A stretch of DNA of 64,000 bases from G958296245 sp965262055 (lineage in GTDB: Bacteria; Chloroflexota; Dehalococcoidia; Lucifugimonadales; G958296245), in contig CBDHEI010000002.1 of assembly GCA_965262055.1 (NCBI GenBank), forward strand, positions 1,612,001 through 1,676,000, in the 5' to 3' direction. The translations under genes were made by a program, and so were the position numbers. This document shows, piece after piece, positions 26,347 through 35,931 of this stretch (within the stretch, counting starts at the first letter, position 1; each line of letters starts with the position of its first letter). The notes below the pieces were generated by a model. It made no database searches. It was not told the DNA's origin and worked only from the letters and a program-made list of their open reading frames with translations.

Positions 26347-26919
26347 CTACCGTGTGTCTACCAGGTCTCGAATCGACTCGACGGTCGCCGGGCCTATGCC
26401 CGACACGGCGAGGAGGTCATCCACGCTGGAGTAGGGGCCGTTGGCTTGGCGGTAGTCCAAGATCGACTGCGCCTTGACGGTCCCTATGCCCGGCAACGTC
26501 TCCAGCTCGCTGGCCGTTGCGCTGTTCAGGTCGATCTTCGCCGAGGCCGCCGCCACGCCGGGCGATGGTGGCCGCGCCGACTCGCCGGTGCGGGGCACGT
26601 GCCAGTGCTGCTCGTCCTCGACGCGCACGGCGAGGTTGACGGCCTCCGGGTCGGCGTCGCCGGTCAGCCCTCCCGCCGCCTCCACCACATGCTCGAGACG
26701 GCTTCCTGCTTCGACCGCGTAGACGCCGGGCGAGGCCACCGCGCCGGTCACGTACACCTTGATCTCCGCCGCTTGGCTGGATGCTGCCGGAAGCGGCTCG
26801 GGCGTGGGCAACACGATCTCCACGCCGCCAGAGTCCGAGCTGCGTACGATGAGCACCACGCCACCCGCCAGCAGCACGACCGTGGCTACGATAAGGAGGC
26901 CGTTGATGAGCAGCTTCAT
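26347..26919 (-). CDS. comEA: Competence DNA receptor ComEA
   Basis: 190 residues: one N-terminal membrane helix (about 5-27), an SLBB-type domain (IKVYVTGAVASPGVYAVEAG), and a C-terminal double helix-hairpin-helix (KIDLNSATASELETLPGIG and DLLAVSGIGPATVESIRDL) that binds double-stranded DNA. It is typical ComEA architecture and lies directly before comEC. No type IV pilus genes are in the window, so the rest of the uptake machine must lie elsewhere. Confidence 0.95.
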   Translation of the reverse strand: MKLLINGLLIVATVVLLAGGVVLIVRSSDSGGVEIVLPTPEPLPAASSQAAEIKVYVTGAVASPGVYAVEAGSRLEHVVEAAGGLTGDADPEAVNLAVRVEDEQHWHVPRTGESARPPSPGVAAASAKIDLNSATASELETLPGIGTVKAQSILDYRQANGPYSSVDDLLAVSGIGPATVESIRDLVDTR

Positions 26920-26936
26920 GCGCCGGGAGGCCCCCC

Positions 26937-26966
26937 GTCATACCGGCGGAAACCGGTATCCAGTCC
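26937..26966. repeat. Short palindromic dispersed repeat
   Basis: GTCATACCGG and CCGGTATCCAG flank a six-base centre; the arms ATACCGG and CCGGTAT pair perfectly (26940-26946 with 26953-26959). It resembles the widespread GTCATTCCGG-type intergenic repeats. Confidence 0.5.
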
Positions 26967-27050
26967 CCGGACGCGTCGACGAGGCGCCAGACCAGGCTCG
27001 TGATGGTGGCCTGCCTCACCGGCAAGACTGCCGCCGCTGGACTGCACCTC

Positions 27051-29390
27051 CTAGGCCTTCTTCCTAAGCAGCTGCGCGCTCCCCGCTTCGTCCGCGATCC
27101 TGTCCCAGCTATAGAGCATCGGCGCCACCTCCACGTCGGACCAGGCGGCCACCTGGTCGGCGTAGTGCGGGCTTGCCGGGTGGCCCGAGCTGCCGAGGGG
27201 CGTTATCCAGGCCGACTTGTCCCAGTCGGACAGGTCGAACACGTACCGGGCGGCGGACATCCCCGTCATCGTGAACGGGTCGCCGGGGGAGTAGCTGCCG
27301 GACTGCGGGGTGTCCCCGTCGCCGCTCATCGGCACGGACGGAGGGTCCAGCTCGGCGGCCAGCTCCGGGAAGGCCGTCGACAGGGTGTGGCGCGGCTTGG
27401 TGAAGTGTACGCGGCCCCACGTCCACGCGCTCACGTCGGCGTCCAGGCGGTCCTTCAGGTATGCAATCGCGCGGGAGAAGGCGTCCGCCGCCAGCGACTG
27501 CCAGTCCGAGCCGTCTGGCAGGTACGACGTGTCGCCCTCAGCGGCCATGGTGGCGAGCTGGGCGCGTACTTGGCCGACGTGGAACGGCGCGCCCCGCCCC
27601 GCGGCGTTCAGCGCCTCGTCCGCAAGCGGCCCGAGCAGGTCCACCAGCACCGGCTTTTCGATCTCCAGCCTGAAGACGCTGTATATCGTCGGCGCTACGT
27701 CGTCCCGGCGCATCGAGCCGTCCCAGCCCTGGAGTAGCCGCTTCGCCTCGCGCTCCGTCTCGTCCCGGGCCTCGATCCCCGCTAGCAGACCCTTGTAGCG
27801 CATGGCAGGGATGGACACTATCTCGGCGTGGACGGCTGCCATGTCCCGCACGGTGGCGTCCCGGATGTCCTCCAGCCGGGCGGTAATGCGCCGCGCCCGG
27901 TGGTCCGCGCCGAACTGCAGGGAGATATAGTGGGGATAGTCGGCGCTGGCGATCTGGTTGTTCGCCGTCACGATGTACCCGGTCTCCGGGTCCCGCGCTC
28001 GCACCATCTCCTCGAACGGCACGAAGCCCTCCCACTCGTGGAGCCCGTCCCACCCCGGCACGGGAAGCCACGCGTTCGCCATCGGCCTCACCGGCAGTCG
28101 CCCGCGGTTCAGGTAGGCGATGCTGCCGTGGACGTCGGCGGTAACGAAATTGTTCGACGGGTCCACCCACTCCCGCATCGCCTCGTTAATCTCGTCTACC
28201 GACGACGCGCACAGCATGGCGAGCACGCACTGGAAAGTGGGGTTCGGGCCGTCGGTGCCGGTGTACTTCAACGTTAACGCCGTCCCTGAGGCCGGGTCGC
28301 CGGCTATGACCGGTCCGTGGCGCGTCGACGTCACGGTGAGGCGCACCGGCTCCGCGCCCCTAACCTCGATCATCTCCTCCTCGATCTCCGCGTCCAGCCA
28401 CTCCCCCCGATACTCGTAGCGCGCCCCGGAGCCCGGCTCGAACCTCTCCACGTACAGGTCCTGGTAGTCCGCCTGGGCGTGCGTGACGCACCATGCGACG
28501 TGGGCGTTATGCCCGAAGTGGGGAAACCCGGGTGCCCCCGGGAAGGAGAGCCCGATGGCGTCGAACTCGGGGCAAGATATGTGGTTCTGGTAGTAGACGT
28601 TCGGCACGTCCAGCGGCCTGTGCGGGTCGCCGGCGAGCAGCGGCTTCCCTGATGCGGTGCGGCTCCCGGCCACGGCCCAGTTGTTGCTGCCGGCCTCGGC
28701 CATTCCCATCTGGCCGACGGCGGCGGCCCCCGCCCGGAGATGCTCCAGCGCGTCCTCCGTCGCCAGGCGCGCCGTGTCCTCCACGCCGGGCGGGACCATG
28801 AGCAACCGCCCCTGCTGTCCGGGCACTATGCTCGCGGCGTGCTCGGCCCCTAGGGCGTTGACCAGGCGAGCCCGCCACAGCTTGCTCTCGAACAGGCCCA
28901 TCATGGCGTGGCGCACCTTGAAGACCGCCAGGCAGTCCCACGGCTTCCACCTCTCCGGGGACGACCCGACGATGGCGTATTCGACTGGCAGCGAGCGGGT
29001 GCTGCCTATGAAGGCGTTGACGCCCTCGGCGAAGGCGTCGACCATGGCCCTGGCCCCCGCGTCGAGCGCCTCGTAGTCCCGGAGCGCCGAGCTGAGCAGC
29101 CGGAACCTGCGCATCATCGCGTCCTGCTCCACCCCCTCAGGCCCAACGTACTCGGCCCAGCGCCCGTAGGCGCGCCGCCGGTCGTACTCCATCTGCCACA
29201 GCCTGTCCTGCGACGTGGCGAAGCCCTGCCCGAAGAAGGCATCGTGACTCGTGGACGCCTTCACGTGGGGGATCCCAAGGCCGTCACGGTATATGGTGAC
29301 GGCATCGTCTAGGCCGTCGAGGCTCACCGCGGACGACATGTCCGGCAGCGCGGCCTTCATGTGCTGCGCGGTAATGGCTGTAGAATTCAT
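27051..29390 (-). CDS. Penicillin-acylase-family (Ntn) hydrolase
   Basis: 779-residue precursor of the penicillin G acylase / acyl-homoserine-lactone acylase family. The catalytic N-terminal Ser of the beta chain is Ser235 in AEAGSNNWAVAG. The alpha-chain segment VTIYRDGLGIPHVKA and beta-chain GDPHRPL, HVAWCVTHAQAD and TANNQIA are present. Autocleavage would release a linker before Ser235. Unlike periplasmic relatives, I see no signal peptide. GGAGG lies five bases before the ATG. The substrate may be an N-acyl amino compound; penicillin itself is not implied. Confidence 0.92.
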   Translation of the reverse strand: MNSTAITAQHMKAALPDMSSAVSLDGLDDAVTIYRDGLGIPHVKASTSHDAFFGQGFATSQDRLWQMEYDRRRAYGRWAEYVGPEGVEQDAMMRRFRLLSSALRDYEALDAGARAMVDAFAEGVNAFIGSTRSLPVEYAIVGSSPERWKPWDCLAVFKVRHAMMGLFESKLWRARLVNALGAEHAASIVPGQQGRLLMVPPGVEDTARLATEDALEHLRAGAAAVGQMGMAEAGSNNWAVAGSRTASGKPLLAGDPHRPLDVPNVYYQNHISCPEFDAIGLSFPGAPGFPHFGHNAHVAWCVTHAQADYQDLYVERFEPGSGARYEYRGEWLDAEIEEEMIEVRGAEPVRLTVTSTRHGPVIAGDPASGTALTLKYTGTDGPNPTFQCVLAMLCASSVDEINEAMREWVDPSNNFVTADVHGSIAYLNRGRLPVRPMANAWLPVPGWDGLHEWEGFVPFEEMVRARDPETGYIVTANNQIASADYPHYISLQFGADHRARRITARLEDIRDATVRDMAAVHAEIVSIPAMRYKGLLAGIEARDETEREAKRLLQGWDGSMRRDDVAPTIYSVFRLEIEKPVLVDLLGPLADEALNAAGRGAPFHVGQVRAQLATMAAEGDTSYLPDGSDWQSLAADAFSRAIAYLKDRLDADVSAWTWGRVHFTKPRHTLSTAFPELAAELDPPSVPMSGDGDTPQSGSYSPGDPFTMTGMSAARYVFDLSDWDKSAWITPLGSSGHPASPHYADQVAAWSDVEVAPMLYSWDRIADEAGSAQLLRKKA

Positions 29391-29686
29391 GGCGCCTCCA
29401 TGTCAGAGGTCTTAAGATAACCGTCGCCGGTACAAAAATGGACGCCGGCGCCCCGCTGCGTCTGCGGTACGCTGGGGCGGCCCCATTATGCACCAAGGGG
29501 GCGCGCCCTTCCATACCAGAGTCTGATCTGAACTGTGGCGGGGTTGACTTACCCCCTATGACATTTGGTACATATCCAAGGAAGAGAAGTGTCGTAACGT
29601 CGATGATGCGGGTATGGGTGCTCTTCACATTGGTCGACATCATGGCGATGTACGCGCTGTACCCAGGGGACGAGGTAACTCGATTG

Positions 29687-32215
29687 ATGCTGCGCATGTG
29701 GGTGGTACTACGGATGTGGGTGGTACTAGGAGCGCTTGTCGTATCTGCTCTCGCAGGCGTGTCCGGCTGCGCGGCGAACTCTGGCAGCAGTGCGGAGCAT
29801 ACTGCAGGGCCTACCGTAGAGGAGACCGCACCGTCCACCGTAGAACCAACTGCGACACCCACCTCGGAGCGAACGGAGGCGCCTACACCGGAGTTGACTG
29901 CGGCCCCTACTGTAGAATCAATGGAGGCGCCCACACCGGAGCCGACTGCGGCCCCTACTGCAGAATCAACGGAGGCGCCTACACCGGAGCCGACTGCGGC
30001 CCCTACTGCAGAATCAACGGAGGCGCCCACACCGGAGCCGACTGCGGCCCCTACTGCAGAATCAACGGAGGTGCCTACACCGGAGCCGACTGCGGCCCCT
30101 GCTGCAGAATCAACGGAGGCGCCCACACCGGAGCCGACTGCGGCCCCTGCTGCAGAATCAACGGAGGCGCCCACACCGGAGCCGACTGCGGCCCCTACTG
30201 CAGAATCATCTGCACCGCTCGTCCCAGAACTGGCCACGGTCCCTACCCCAAGACCGACTACGTCCCCTACTCCAGCACCTCACAGTCGTATCGGAGACGA
30301 GGGAATCACCATATGGCCTGGCTCCCCTGAAGATTGCAACAGTTCTATCTGGGACATTTCGGACCAACCCGTTGTACTGGGAAGGCTCCAGTGGTCGCCG
30401 GACGGCTCCGAGATACTGTTCGTTGGCTTTAGGGACAGACACGGCCCACCGGTTGATTTCGTGAAGACCGACGGCTCTCGGCTGGGTAGCATCAAGAATG
30501 CGCCAATCCTGCATGCGGGCGACATACTCCTCTTGGCTAAGAGCACGACATCGGTCTGGGAGGATGCGGCGAATGTGGTGAGCGACTACGGGGCCATGAG
30601 GACTTTCGACGTTTCCGCCGACGGCTCCCGGATCGCATACTCGATATGCGCATACGCCGAGGTAGATGATGACTACGAGATAGTCGTATCGAACATCGAC
30701 GGCACTGATACAAAGAGGTTGACGGACAACTCCGGTTCCGAGTTCTATCCGGTATGGTCGCCGGACGGGGCTCGCCTGGCGTTCGTCCAGCGTTCTGGAC
30801 TCACCATAAACACGGTGGCGACGGGCGAGTCGATAGACCTGCCCATCCATGTGGCTCCAATACCGCCCGCCTGGTCTCCTGCCGGTCGAAGCGTAGCATT
30901 CCTGGGGTATGCCAAGTACCCGGGGCGCTACTACTGGGTGGCTTTGAGAGGCGGCGCCAGAGTGGATGTTTACACGGTTGGGTCTGACGGGTCGGGACTG
31001 AAGAGGATAGTGTCGAATGCCGTAAGTGCTCCTTCTTGGTCACCCGATGGCGACCGGGTAGCTGTGGCCGTCTCCGAGGGTGACGGAGTGGCGCTGTACA
31101 CCTTCGCGGCGGACGGCTCGGACCCCGTGATGGTTACAGGGATCGGCGCTAAGGACATAGTCTACCGCATACCATGGGAGTCCGATCCTATCCCGTTCTG
31201 GGTACCCAACGTCTCATGGTCGCCTGACGGCTCGAAGATCATGTATGGGGCCCTGTCGGTCGTGAGCGTCGACGACGGAGCTATCGTTCTCGACACGCAG
31301 GCCATCAGGTTCGAATGGGTTGGCACCTATGGGACGAAGTTCGTTAACTTCGAGGATGCTAGTGCCTTCTCTCTGGCGGCATGGTCGCCGGACGGTTCAA
31401 GGATCGCGATGCTGGCTCCGGCCATGCCAGCGAAGCAACTTGGGCACGTGGAGTTAGAAGCTTATCCATTGCTGTACACCATGAGCAGTGACGGCACGGA
31501 CCCGCGCATCCTTGTGGGCACGAAGGACGGCGTTATGACAACGTGGCCCCTTCCTGTACGCTCCACGGCCGACGCAGAGGCGTGCTCCAACGGTATAGTC
31601 GTTCCCGAACCCGAGGAGAACCCAGGCCTGGTCGAGGACTGCCGTACGCTTCTGGGGATGAGGGACAAGCTTTCCGGCTCTGGCGGACCGCTTCCCTGGA
31701 GATCGAACAGTCCGCTCAGAGAGTGGCCGGGGGTGGTAGTCGGTGGTGAGTTGCTCCGCGTGCGAGCGCTTCAAATTGCTGATGGCCATGGTGCAGGAGA
31801 GCTATACGGACAAATCCCACCGGAGATAGGCGACCTCGTGGGACTCAGGGAGTTGACTATTGCGTACACACACATTAGCGGGAGCATTCCGGCGGACATA
31901 GGCAGACTGGCGAACCTGGAGTCGTTGGAAGTGACATTCACTCACATTGGAGGGCGCATTCCGGCGGAGATAGGCAATCTGACCAGCCTGAAACGGTTGG
32001 TCCTGCATGGTTCGCAGTTCAACGGCAGCATTCCATCGGAGATAGGCCGCCTCACGAATCTGACACACTTGGATTTGGGCGACAATCAATTAACAGGGAG
32101 GATTCCTTCTGAGTTGAGCTCCCTCTTCAACCTAACGTACTTCAATTTGTACTCCAATAGACTTACGGGCTGCCTTCCTGATCCTGAACAACCTAGAACT
32201 AGGCGCTGCAACTAG
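29687..32215 (+). CDS. Lipoprotein with Thr/Pro stalk, TolB-like propeller and leucine-rich repeats
   Basis: About 842 residues from ATG 29687. A basic-hydrophobic signal ends in the lipobox VSGC (Cys28). Residues 29-205 are a Thr/Pro/Glu-rich stalk containing seven 16-residue repeats of the EAPTPEPTAAPTAEST type. There follow at least seven blades with W-S-P-D-G motifs (QWSPDGSEILFVG, VWSPDGARLAF, SWSPDGDRVAV, AWSPDGSRIAM and others) of the TolB/PD40 type. From about residue 700 there are plant-type leucine-rich repeats (GQIPPEIGDL, GSIPADIGRL, GRIPAEIGNL, GSIPSEIGRL). It should be anchored to the outer face of the membrane and bind something; ligand unknown. The frame is open upstream to 29438 without support. 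Confidence 0.85.
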   Translation: MLRMWVVLRMWVVLGALVVSALAGVSGCAANSGSSAEHTAGPTVEETAPSTVEPTATPTSERTEAPTPELTAAPTVESMEAPTPEPTAAPTAESTEAPTPEPTAAPTAESTEAPTPEPTAAPTAESTEVPTPEPTAAPAAESTEAPTPEPTAAPAAESTEAPTPEPTAAPTAESSAPLVPELATVPTPRPTTSPTPAPHSRIGDEGITIWPGSPEDCNSSIWDISDQPVVLGRLQWSPDGSEILFVGFRDRHGPPVDFVKTDGSRLGSIKNAPILHAGDILLLAKSTTSVWEDAANVVSDYGAMRTFDVSADGSRIAYSICAYAEVDDDYEIVVSNIDGTDTKRLTDNSGSEFYPVWSPDGARLAFVQRSGLTINTVATGESIDLPIHVAPIPPAWSPAGRSVAFLGYAKYPGRYYWVALRGGARVDVYTVGSDGSGLKRIVSNAVSAPSWSPDGDRVAVAVSEGDGVALYTFAADGSDPVMVTGIGAKDIVYRIPWESDPIPFWVPNVSWSPDGSKIMYGALSVVSVDDGAIVLDTQAIRFEWVGTYGTKFVNFEDASAFSLAAWSPDGSRIAMLAPAMPAKQLGHVELEAYPLLYTMSSDGTDPRILVGTKDGVMTTWPLPVRSTADAEACSNGIVVPEPEENPGLVEDCRTLLGMRDKLSGSGGPLPWRSNSPLREWPGVVVGGELLRVRALQIADGHGAGELYGQIPPEIGDLVGLRELTIAYTHISGSIPADIGRLANLESLEVTFTHIGGRIPAEIGNLTSLKRLVLHGSQFNGSIPSEIGRLTNLTHLDLGDNQLTGRIPSELSSLFNLTYFNLYSNRLTGCLPDPEQPRTRRCN
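29876..30211 (+). repeat. 48-bp tandem repeat array (7 units)
   Basis: Seven in-frame 48-base units encode the 16-residue EAPTPEPTAAPTAEST stalk repeats. The central units are nearly identical in DNA, implying recent expansion or homogenisation. Confidence 0.9.
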
Positions 32216-32755
32216 ATGAACAAGCTGACATTCAGATTGTTGGTGGGTACGGGCATCGCAGTGGTCGTGTTCGGGCTTCTGCTGTTCGTGGAACGCGGCG
32301 GCCCTGACGGCGGGCGTCGCCCTATGGATGCGTTGGATTCGTCATCGGTCGCCACGACTCCCCGGCCTCTCAGCGAGGGTTCCGGTACTGAGGTTTCTCC
32401 TCCGACCTTGGGGGAAGGCAGCTCCCCAGCAGCCAGCGACGATCGGGTCGCAACTGGCACGGGCTCCGCGATCGAGACCCGGCAGCTGATGCTGCCGCCT
32501 GTGGTGGACCCGACGTCAGTGCGGGACGTGAGCTGGATCGATCTGTTCCCCGTACATTTCGGCCGCAACGTGGCGCCGTCCATCATCGAGGGCCCGGAGC
32601 CTACCGTGGAGGAGATACTGGACCAAGGGCTTCGGCTGGCGGGGGCGTCCCTCAGACGCTTCGGGACCTTCAGAGCAACGACATGCACCGGCTTCGACCC
32701 AGGTATTGCAAGTAGGCGTCGGGCGATGTGGCGTACGGCTTCTAGTAGCCCCTAA
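32216..32755 (+). CDS. Membrane-anchored hypothetical protein
   Basis: 179 residues, starting directly at the stop codon of the propeller lipoprotein gene (TAG then ATG), so probably co-translated. One N-terminal membrane helix (about 8-24) is followed by a polar, Ser/Thr/Pro-rich linker and a small domain with SWIDLFPVHFGRNVAP and EPTVEEILDQGLRL. No known family recognised. The arrangement suggests an accessory to the lipoprotein. The C-terminal end is Arg-rich and may be altered by a late frameshift. Confidence 0.65.
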   Translation: MNKLTFRLLVGTGIAVVVFGLLLFVERGGPDGGRRPMDALDSSSVATTPRPLSEGSGTEVSPPTLGEGSSPAASDDRVATGTGSAIETRQLMLPPVVDPTSVRDVSWIDLFPVHFGRNVAPSIIEGPEPTVEEILDQGLRLAGASLRRFGTFRATTCTGFDPGIASRRRAMWRTASSSP

Positions 32756-32905
32756 CTACTCATTCCGTTTTTCTATTCACTCCCCCGGGGATGGAACCCC
32801 GCGTCCGCGAGAATGAGGTAGGTGTGGTTCGAGCGCTTCGAGCCCCACCTGGAATGCCCACGGACTACTTACTTCGCATCGAGTCTGAACAGTTACGGCC
32901 CCCTA

Positions 32906-33103
32906 TTAACGCCCGCCCCGCTCATCCATGTCCCTGGTAAGCTCCGCCAGCTTCTGGATCTGTACTATCTTGAAGTGGGTCTCCCCGTGGTGCTTGGTGC
33001 GCAGGATCAGGTGGCCGTCCTTGACCTCCCCCATCTTGAGCCCGTCGTGGTCGCAGCGTATCGCTATAGTCTTGTCGTCCAACACTCTCCCCTTCTTATC
33101 CAT
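32906..33103 (-). CDS. Small phage-associated hypothetical protein
   Basis: About 65 residues (DKTIAIRCDHDGLKMGEVKDGHLILRTKHHGETHF), polar and without membrane segment. It follows the portal gene by two bases in the phage remnant. Four possible starts lie at 33103, 33109, 33118 and 33127; ATG 33103 has AGGA five bases upstream. Function unknown. Confidence 0.6.
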   Translation of the reverse strand: MDKKGRVLDDKTIAIRCDHDGLKMGEVKDGHLILRTKHHGETHFKIVQIQKLAELTRDMDERGGR

Positions 33104-34337
33104 GTCCATCCTGCCCATCCATGTCACGCTCCCGCAGCGGTCCCATGCCCATCTCGGCGCGCACCTCGTCCACCGTCATGATGCCCGCGTTGACGTAGGT
33201 CTGCCGCCGCCGTGCCTTGTCGTTCTCGCTCTCGCGCAGCGCCTCCACGGCGCCGAGGTCGAACTCCATGTGGAGCGACGGATCGCCGAGGCTCGGGACC
33301 AGCCTCCGGTTCAGCGTGTCCTGGTACATCGTCAGCTGCGGCACGATCGTGTCCTCCCAGAAGACTCTTCTCGCCGTCGCGAAATTGGCGAATGTGCCGT
33401 GCTCCAGGTCGCCCAATATCGGCTTGGGCACGCCGTAGGCCCGCGACACGTCCTCCAGGCTCCAGCGCAGGCTCTGCACGTGCTCCATCTCCCGCGGGCT
33501 GAAGCCCAGGTTGACGGCCTTCATGCCGCTGCTCAGCAACGCCGGGCGGCGCACCTTGTCCGGCCCCCTGAACCGCGACTCCCACCGCTCGTAGAAATCC
33601 CGCGCCTCGTCGTCCGTCGGCGTGTCCGATGTCTCTATGAACAGGCCGGGAACGCTGTCGTTCGCCAGGCTGTTGCGCCCCGCCTTCAGAGCGTCCAGCG
33701 CCATGTCCACCGAGAGGCGCACCGGCGCTATGGGCGACAGCCCCGCGTACTCGTCCAACGGGTTGAAGTACCGCATCCAGACTATGTCCTCCGGCACGTA
33801 CGATACGAACGGCCGCCCCCGCCCGGCGTGGTAGACGAAGCCCCGCACGTAGGCATTGGGGTCCGGCACCACCTTCATCCGGTCGGGTCTCAGCGGCCAT
33901 ATCTCGGAGACCCGCCCTGAGCCGTCGCGCTCCAGCCCCCAGAAGGCCGACCCCCACAGCCCAAGGTAGGTCTCCGTGGCCCGCCACAGGCCGCTGCTCG
34001 TCCAGAAGGGGTTGGGCGAGTCCACGAGCCTCTGCGCCGGGTGGTCCTCGCCGGCGGGCTCCATCCGGCCGCGCCCTCCGTGGGGCCGCCGGTACACCTT
34101 CAGCGGCACGCGGGCCACCGCGTCCTGCCTCGCCCTGATCGCGGCGTACACCAGCGCCGACCTCGGGTAGTACTCGCCGTAGCTCATCGGGGTCCACGAC
34201 TGGCCGGCGCCTATCTCATGCTCCCACGGCCCGGCCAGCGTCTGCCCCGCGCGTCCGTCGCGCTCCCGGCCCCGGGGGGCGCCGGCCTCCCGCAGCGGAG
34301 AAGACAACAGCTTCGACAACGATTCCTTCACACCCAT
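33096..34337 (-). CDS. HK97-type phage portal protein
   Basis: 413-residue portal protein, the dodecameric ring through which DNA enters a phage capsid. Family text: YYPRSALVYAAIRARQDAVARVPLKVYRR, HPAQRLVDSPNPFWTSSGLW, SPIAPVRLSVDMALDALK, and the C-terminal YVNAGIMTVDEVRAEMGMGPL. ATG 34337 overlaps the terminase stop by 10 bases and has GGAGG upstream. No capsid, protease or tail gene follows. Confidence 0.92.
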   Translation of the reverse strand: MGVKESLSKLLSSPLREAGAPRGRERDGRAGQTLAGPWEHEIGAGQSWTPMSYGEYYPRSALVYAAIRARQDAVARVPLKVYRRPHGGRGRMEPAGEDHPAQRLVDSPNPFWTSSGLWRATETYLGLWGSAFWGLERDGSGRVSEIWPLRPDRMKVVPDPNAYVRGFVYHAGRGRPFVSYVPEDIVWMRYFNPLDEYAGLSPIAPVRLSVDMALDALKAGRNSLANDSVPGLFIETSDTPTDDEARDFYERWESRFRGPDKVRRPALLSSGMKAVNLGFSPREMEHVQSLRWSLEDVSRAYGVPKPILGDLEHGTFANFATARRVFWEDTIVPQLTMYQDTLNRRLVPSLGDPSLHMEFDLGAVEALRESENDKARRRQTYVNAGIMTVDEVRAEMGMGPLRERDMDGQDGHG

Positions 34338-35721
34338 ATCCTCACTCCTCCTCCCCGGGGCGCGGCGAACGTCATCGCCAGCGCGTCGGCCTCGTCCGGA
34401 GACCCACGCATGCCCCTCTTGCTCTCCAGCCGTATGCGGCGGTCGCTCTCGTATGCGTGCCTGCGGCTCGACACCTGCCCGATCAGGGCCGCGTCGTCGT
34501 CCGTGTCCAGCTCGCCGCTACGGTACGCCCGCGCCATCAGCCACCATACCTCCGCGGCGCGGTTGTAGAAGCGGTCCCTGTTCAGGGCCTTTGCGCCCGC
34601 GATGAACGGCAGGACTCGGGCGCGGCGCAGCCCCGTCTCCTCCAGCCGGTCCACCACGCCGCCCCCGACGCCCGAATCGTCGATCACCACGGTGTCCACG
34701 TCGTTGTTCTCGCAGTAGTCCTTCAGGAACCCCGCCGTCCTCATCGTGTCAGAGCCCTTGACCCTCCACACGATGCTGGCCACCGGCCCCTGCCTGCGCA
34801 CCACGACCGTCAGGTCCTGCCCGTAGCGCGCCACGTCGCAGCCGAGCACCACCCGCCCCGAGGGCTCCAGCGTGCGCAGGGCAGCCTCGGTCGCGGCCTT
34901 CAGCGGCACGAAGACGTCTTCCAGCTCCTCCGGGAACTGCCCGAGCACTCCGCCTATGTACAGCGCGCTGTTCTCTCCCCACTCCTCCCTGCGGTCGGCT
35001 ATGTCCTCGGCGGTGATCATACCGGGCGCCACCACGCGCCCCTCCTTCACGTTCGGCGTGTCGTGGGCGCCGATCTGCACCTCCGGTACAGGTGCCGCCG
35101 CGAGTGGTGCGAGTCGTAGAACGCCCCCGCCGTTACGAACGGGTTGCCTGTCAGAAGAAGCCTCGCGGGGTTCAGCCGCCGCAGCGCGTCCATGTCGTCG
35201 TCCCCGACGGCGTGCGCCTCTGTGACGACGACCAGCAGGTTCGGCGAGTGGAACCCCTGCAGGTTGTACGGCGAGTTCGTGGCGAACCCGATGGCGAAGG
35301 TCTGCTCGTCCACCTCGTACCGCGACGTCCTGAACATCCGCCCGCGAAGCCGTCGCTTGGCCCCAGCGTAGGCGCTCCGGATCTCGTTCCATACGATCCG
35401 GTCCACCTGGCGCGAGGTGGGACCCGTCACCACCGCCTTCGACGGCGACCGCGTGTGCAGCCACCACAGCACCGCCCGTGCCGCCGCCCAGTCCTTGCCC
35501 GACCCGTTGCACCCCACCACCGAGGTCCTCCGCGACTCTAACACCCCCATCAGCACCTCTTCCTGCTTCAAGTACGGCTCCCCCCCGAGCGTCTCCTTAA
35601 CGAACTCCAAGGGCGACAGGGGAAGCAGCGCCGACCTCTCTTTGACGCGGCCCCGCCTGCCATTGCCACCCCTCTCCCTCGTTGCTCCGACCCTGTGACC
35701 TGTACGATGCCCATCCCCCAT
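34328..35721 (-). pseudogene. Phage terminase large subunit, frameshifted
   Basis: DNA-packaging motor in two frames. The 5' frame (from ATG 35721, with GGGGAGG upstream) has Walker A GCNGSGKD, Walker B LLVVVTEAHAV and coupling motif LLLTGNP, ending in FYDSHHSRRHLYRR before going out of frame. The other frame resumes with VQIGAHDTPNVKEG and carries the nuclease domain: GCDVARYGQD and VVIDDSGVGGGV. The shift is at about 35081-35086 and fits loss of one base between HLYR and EVQIG. Either a decayed prophage gene or an assembly error. Confidence 0.88.
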
Positions 35722-35910
35722 CGTCCACCTCCCCATCAACTCATCTTCCCATCATCCTCCCCAGCCTCACACCCCTACCCCGAAAGGACAGACCCCTCCA
35801 TCGGGCATCGTCCTCACGTGGGTAAAGCCTAGAACATCAGTCCTATACTTTGTCAAGCAACCGTACCCTCCCTCCGGAACCTTCCCCCGCCATATCCATT
35901 CACCTCGTAG

Positions 35911-35931
35911 GGGCTGGTTTCAAACCAGCCC
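35911..35931. repeat. Palindromic element, copy A
   Basis: GGGCTGGTTT-C-AAACCAGCCC, a perfect 10-base stem preceded by GTAG, member of a dispersed family (see 40326, 54875, 56950). Confidence 0.8.

Noticed and set aside
29438..29686. Longer N-terminus for the propeller lipoprotein
   Set aside because: A start at 29687 places a proper signal peptide and lipobox at the N-terminus; the upstream segment has no signal character.
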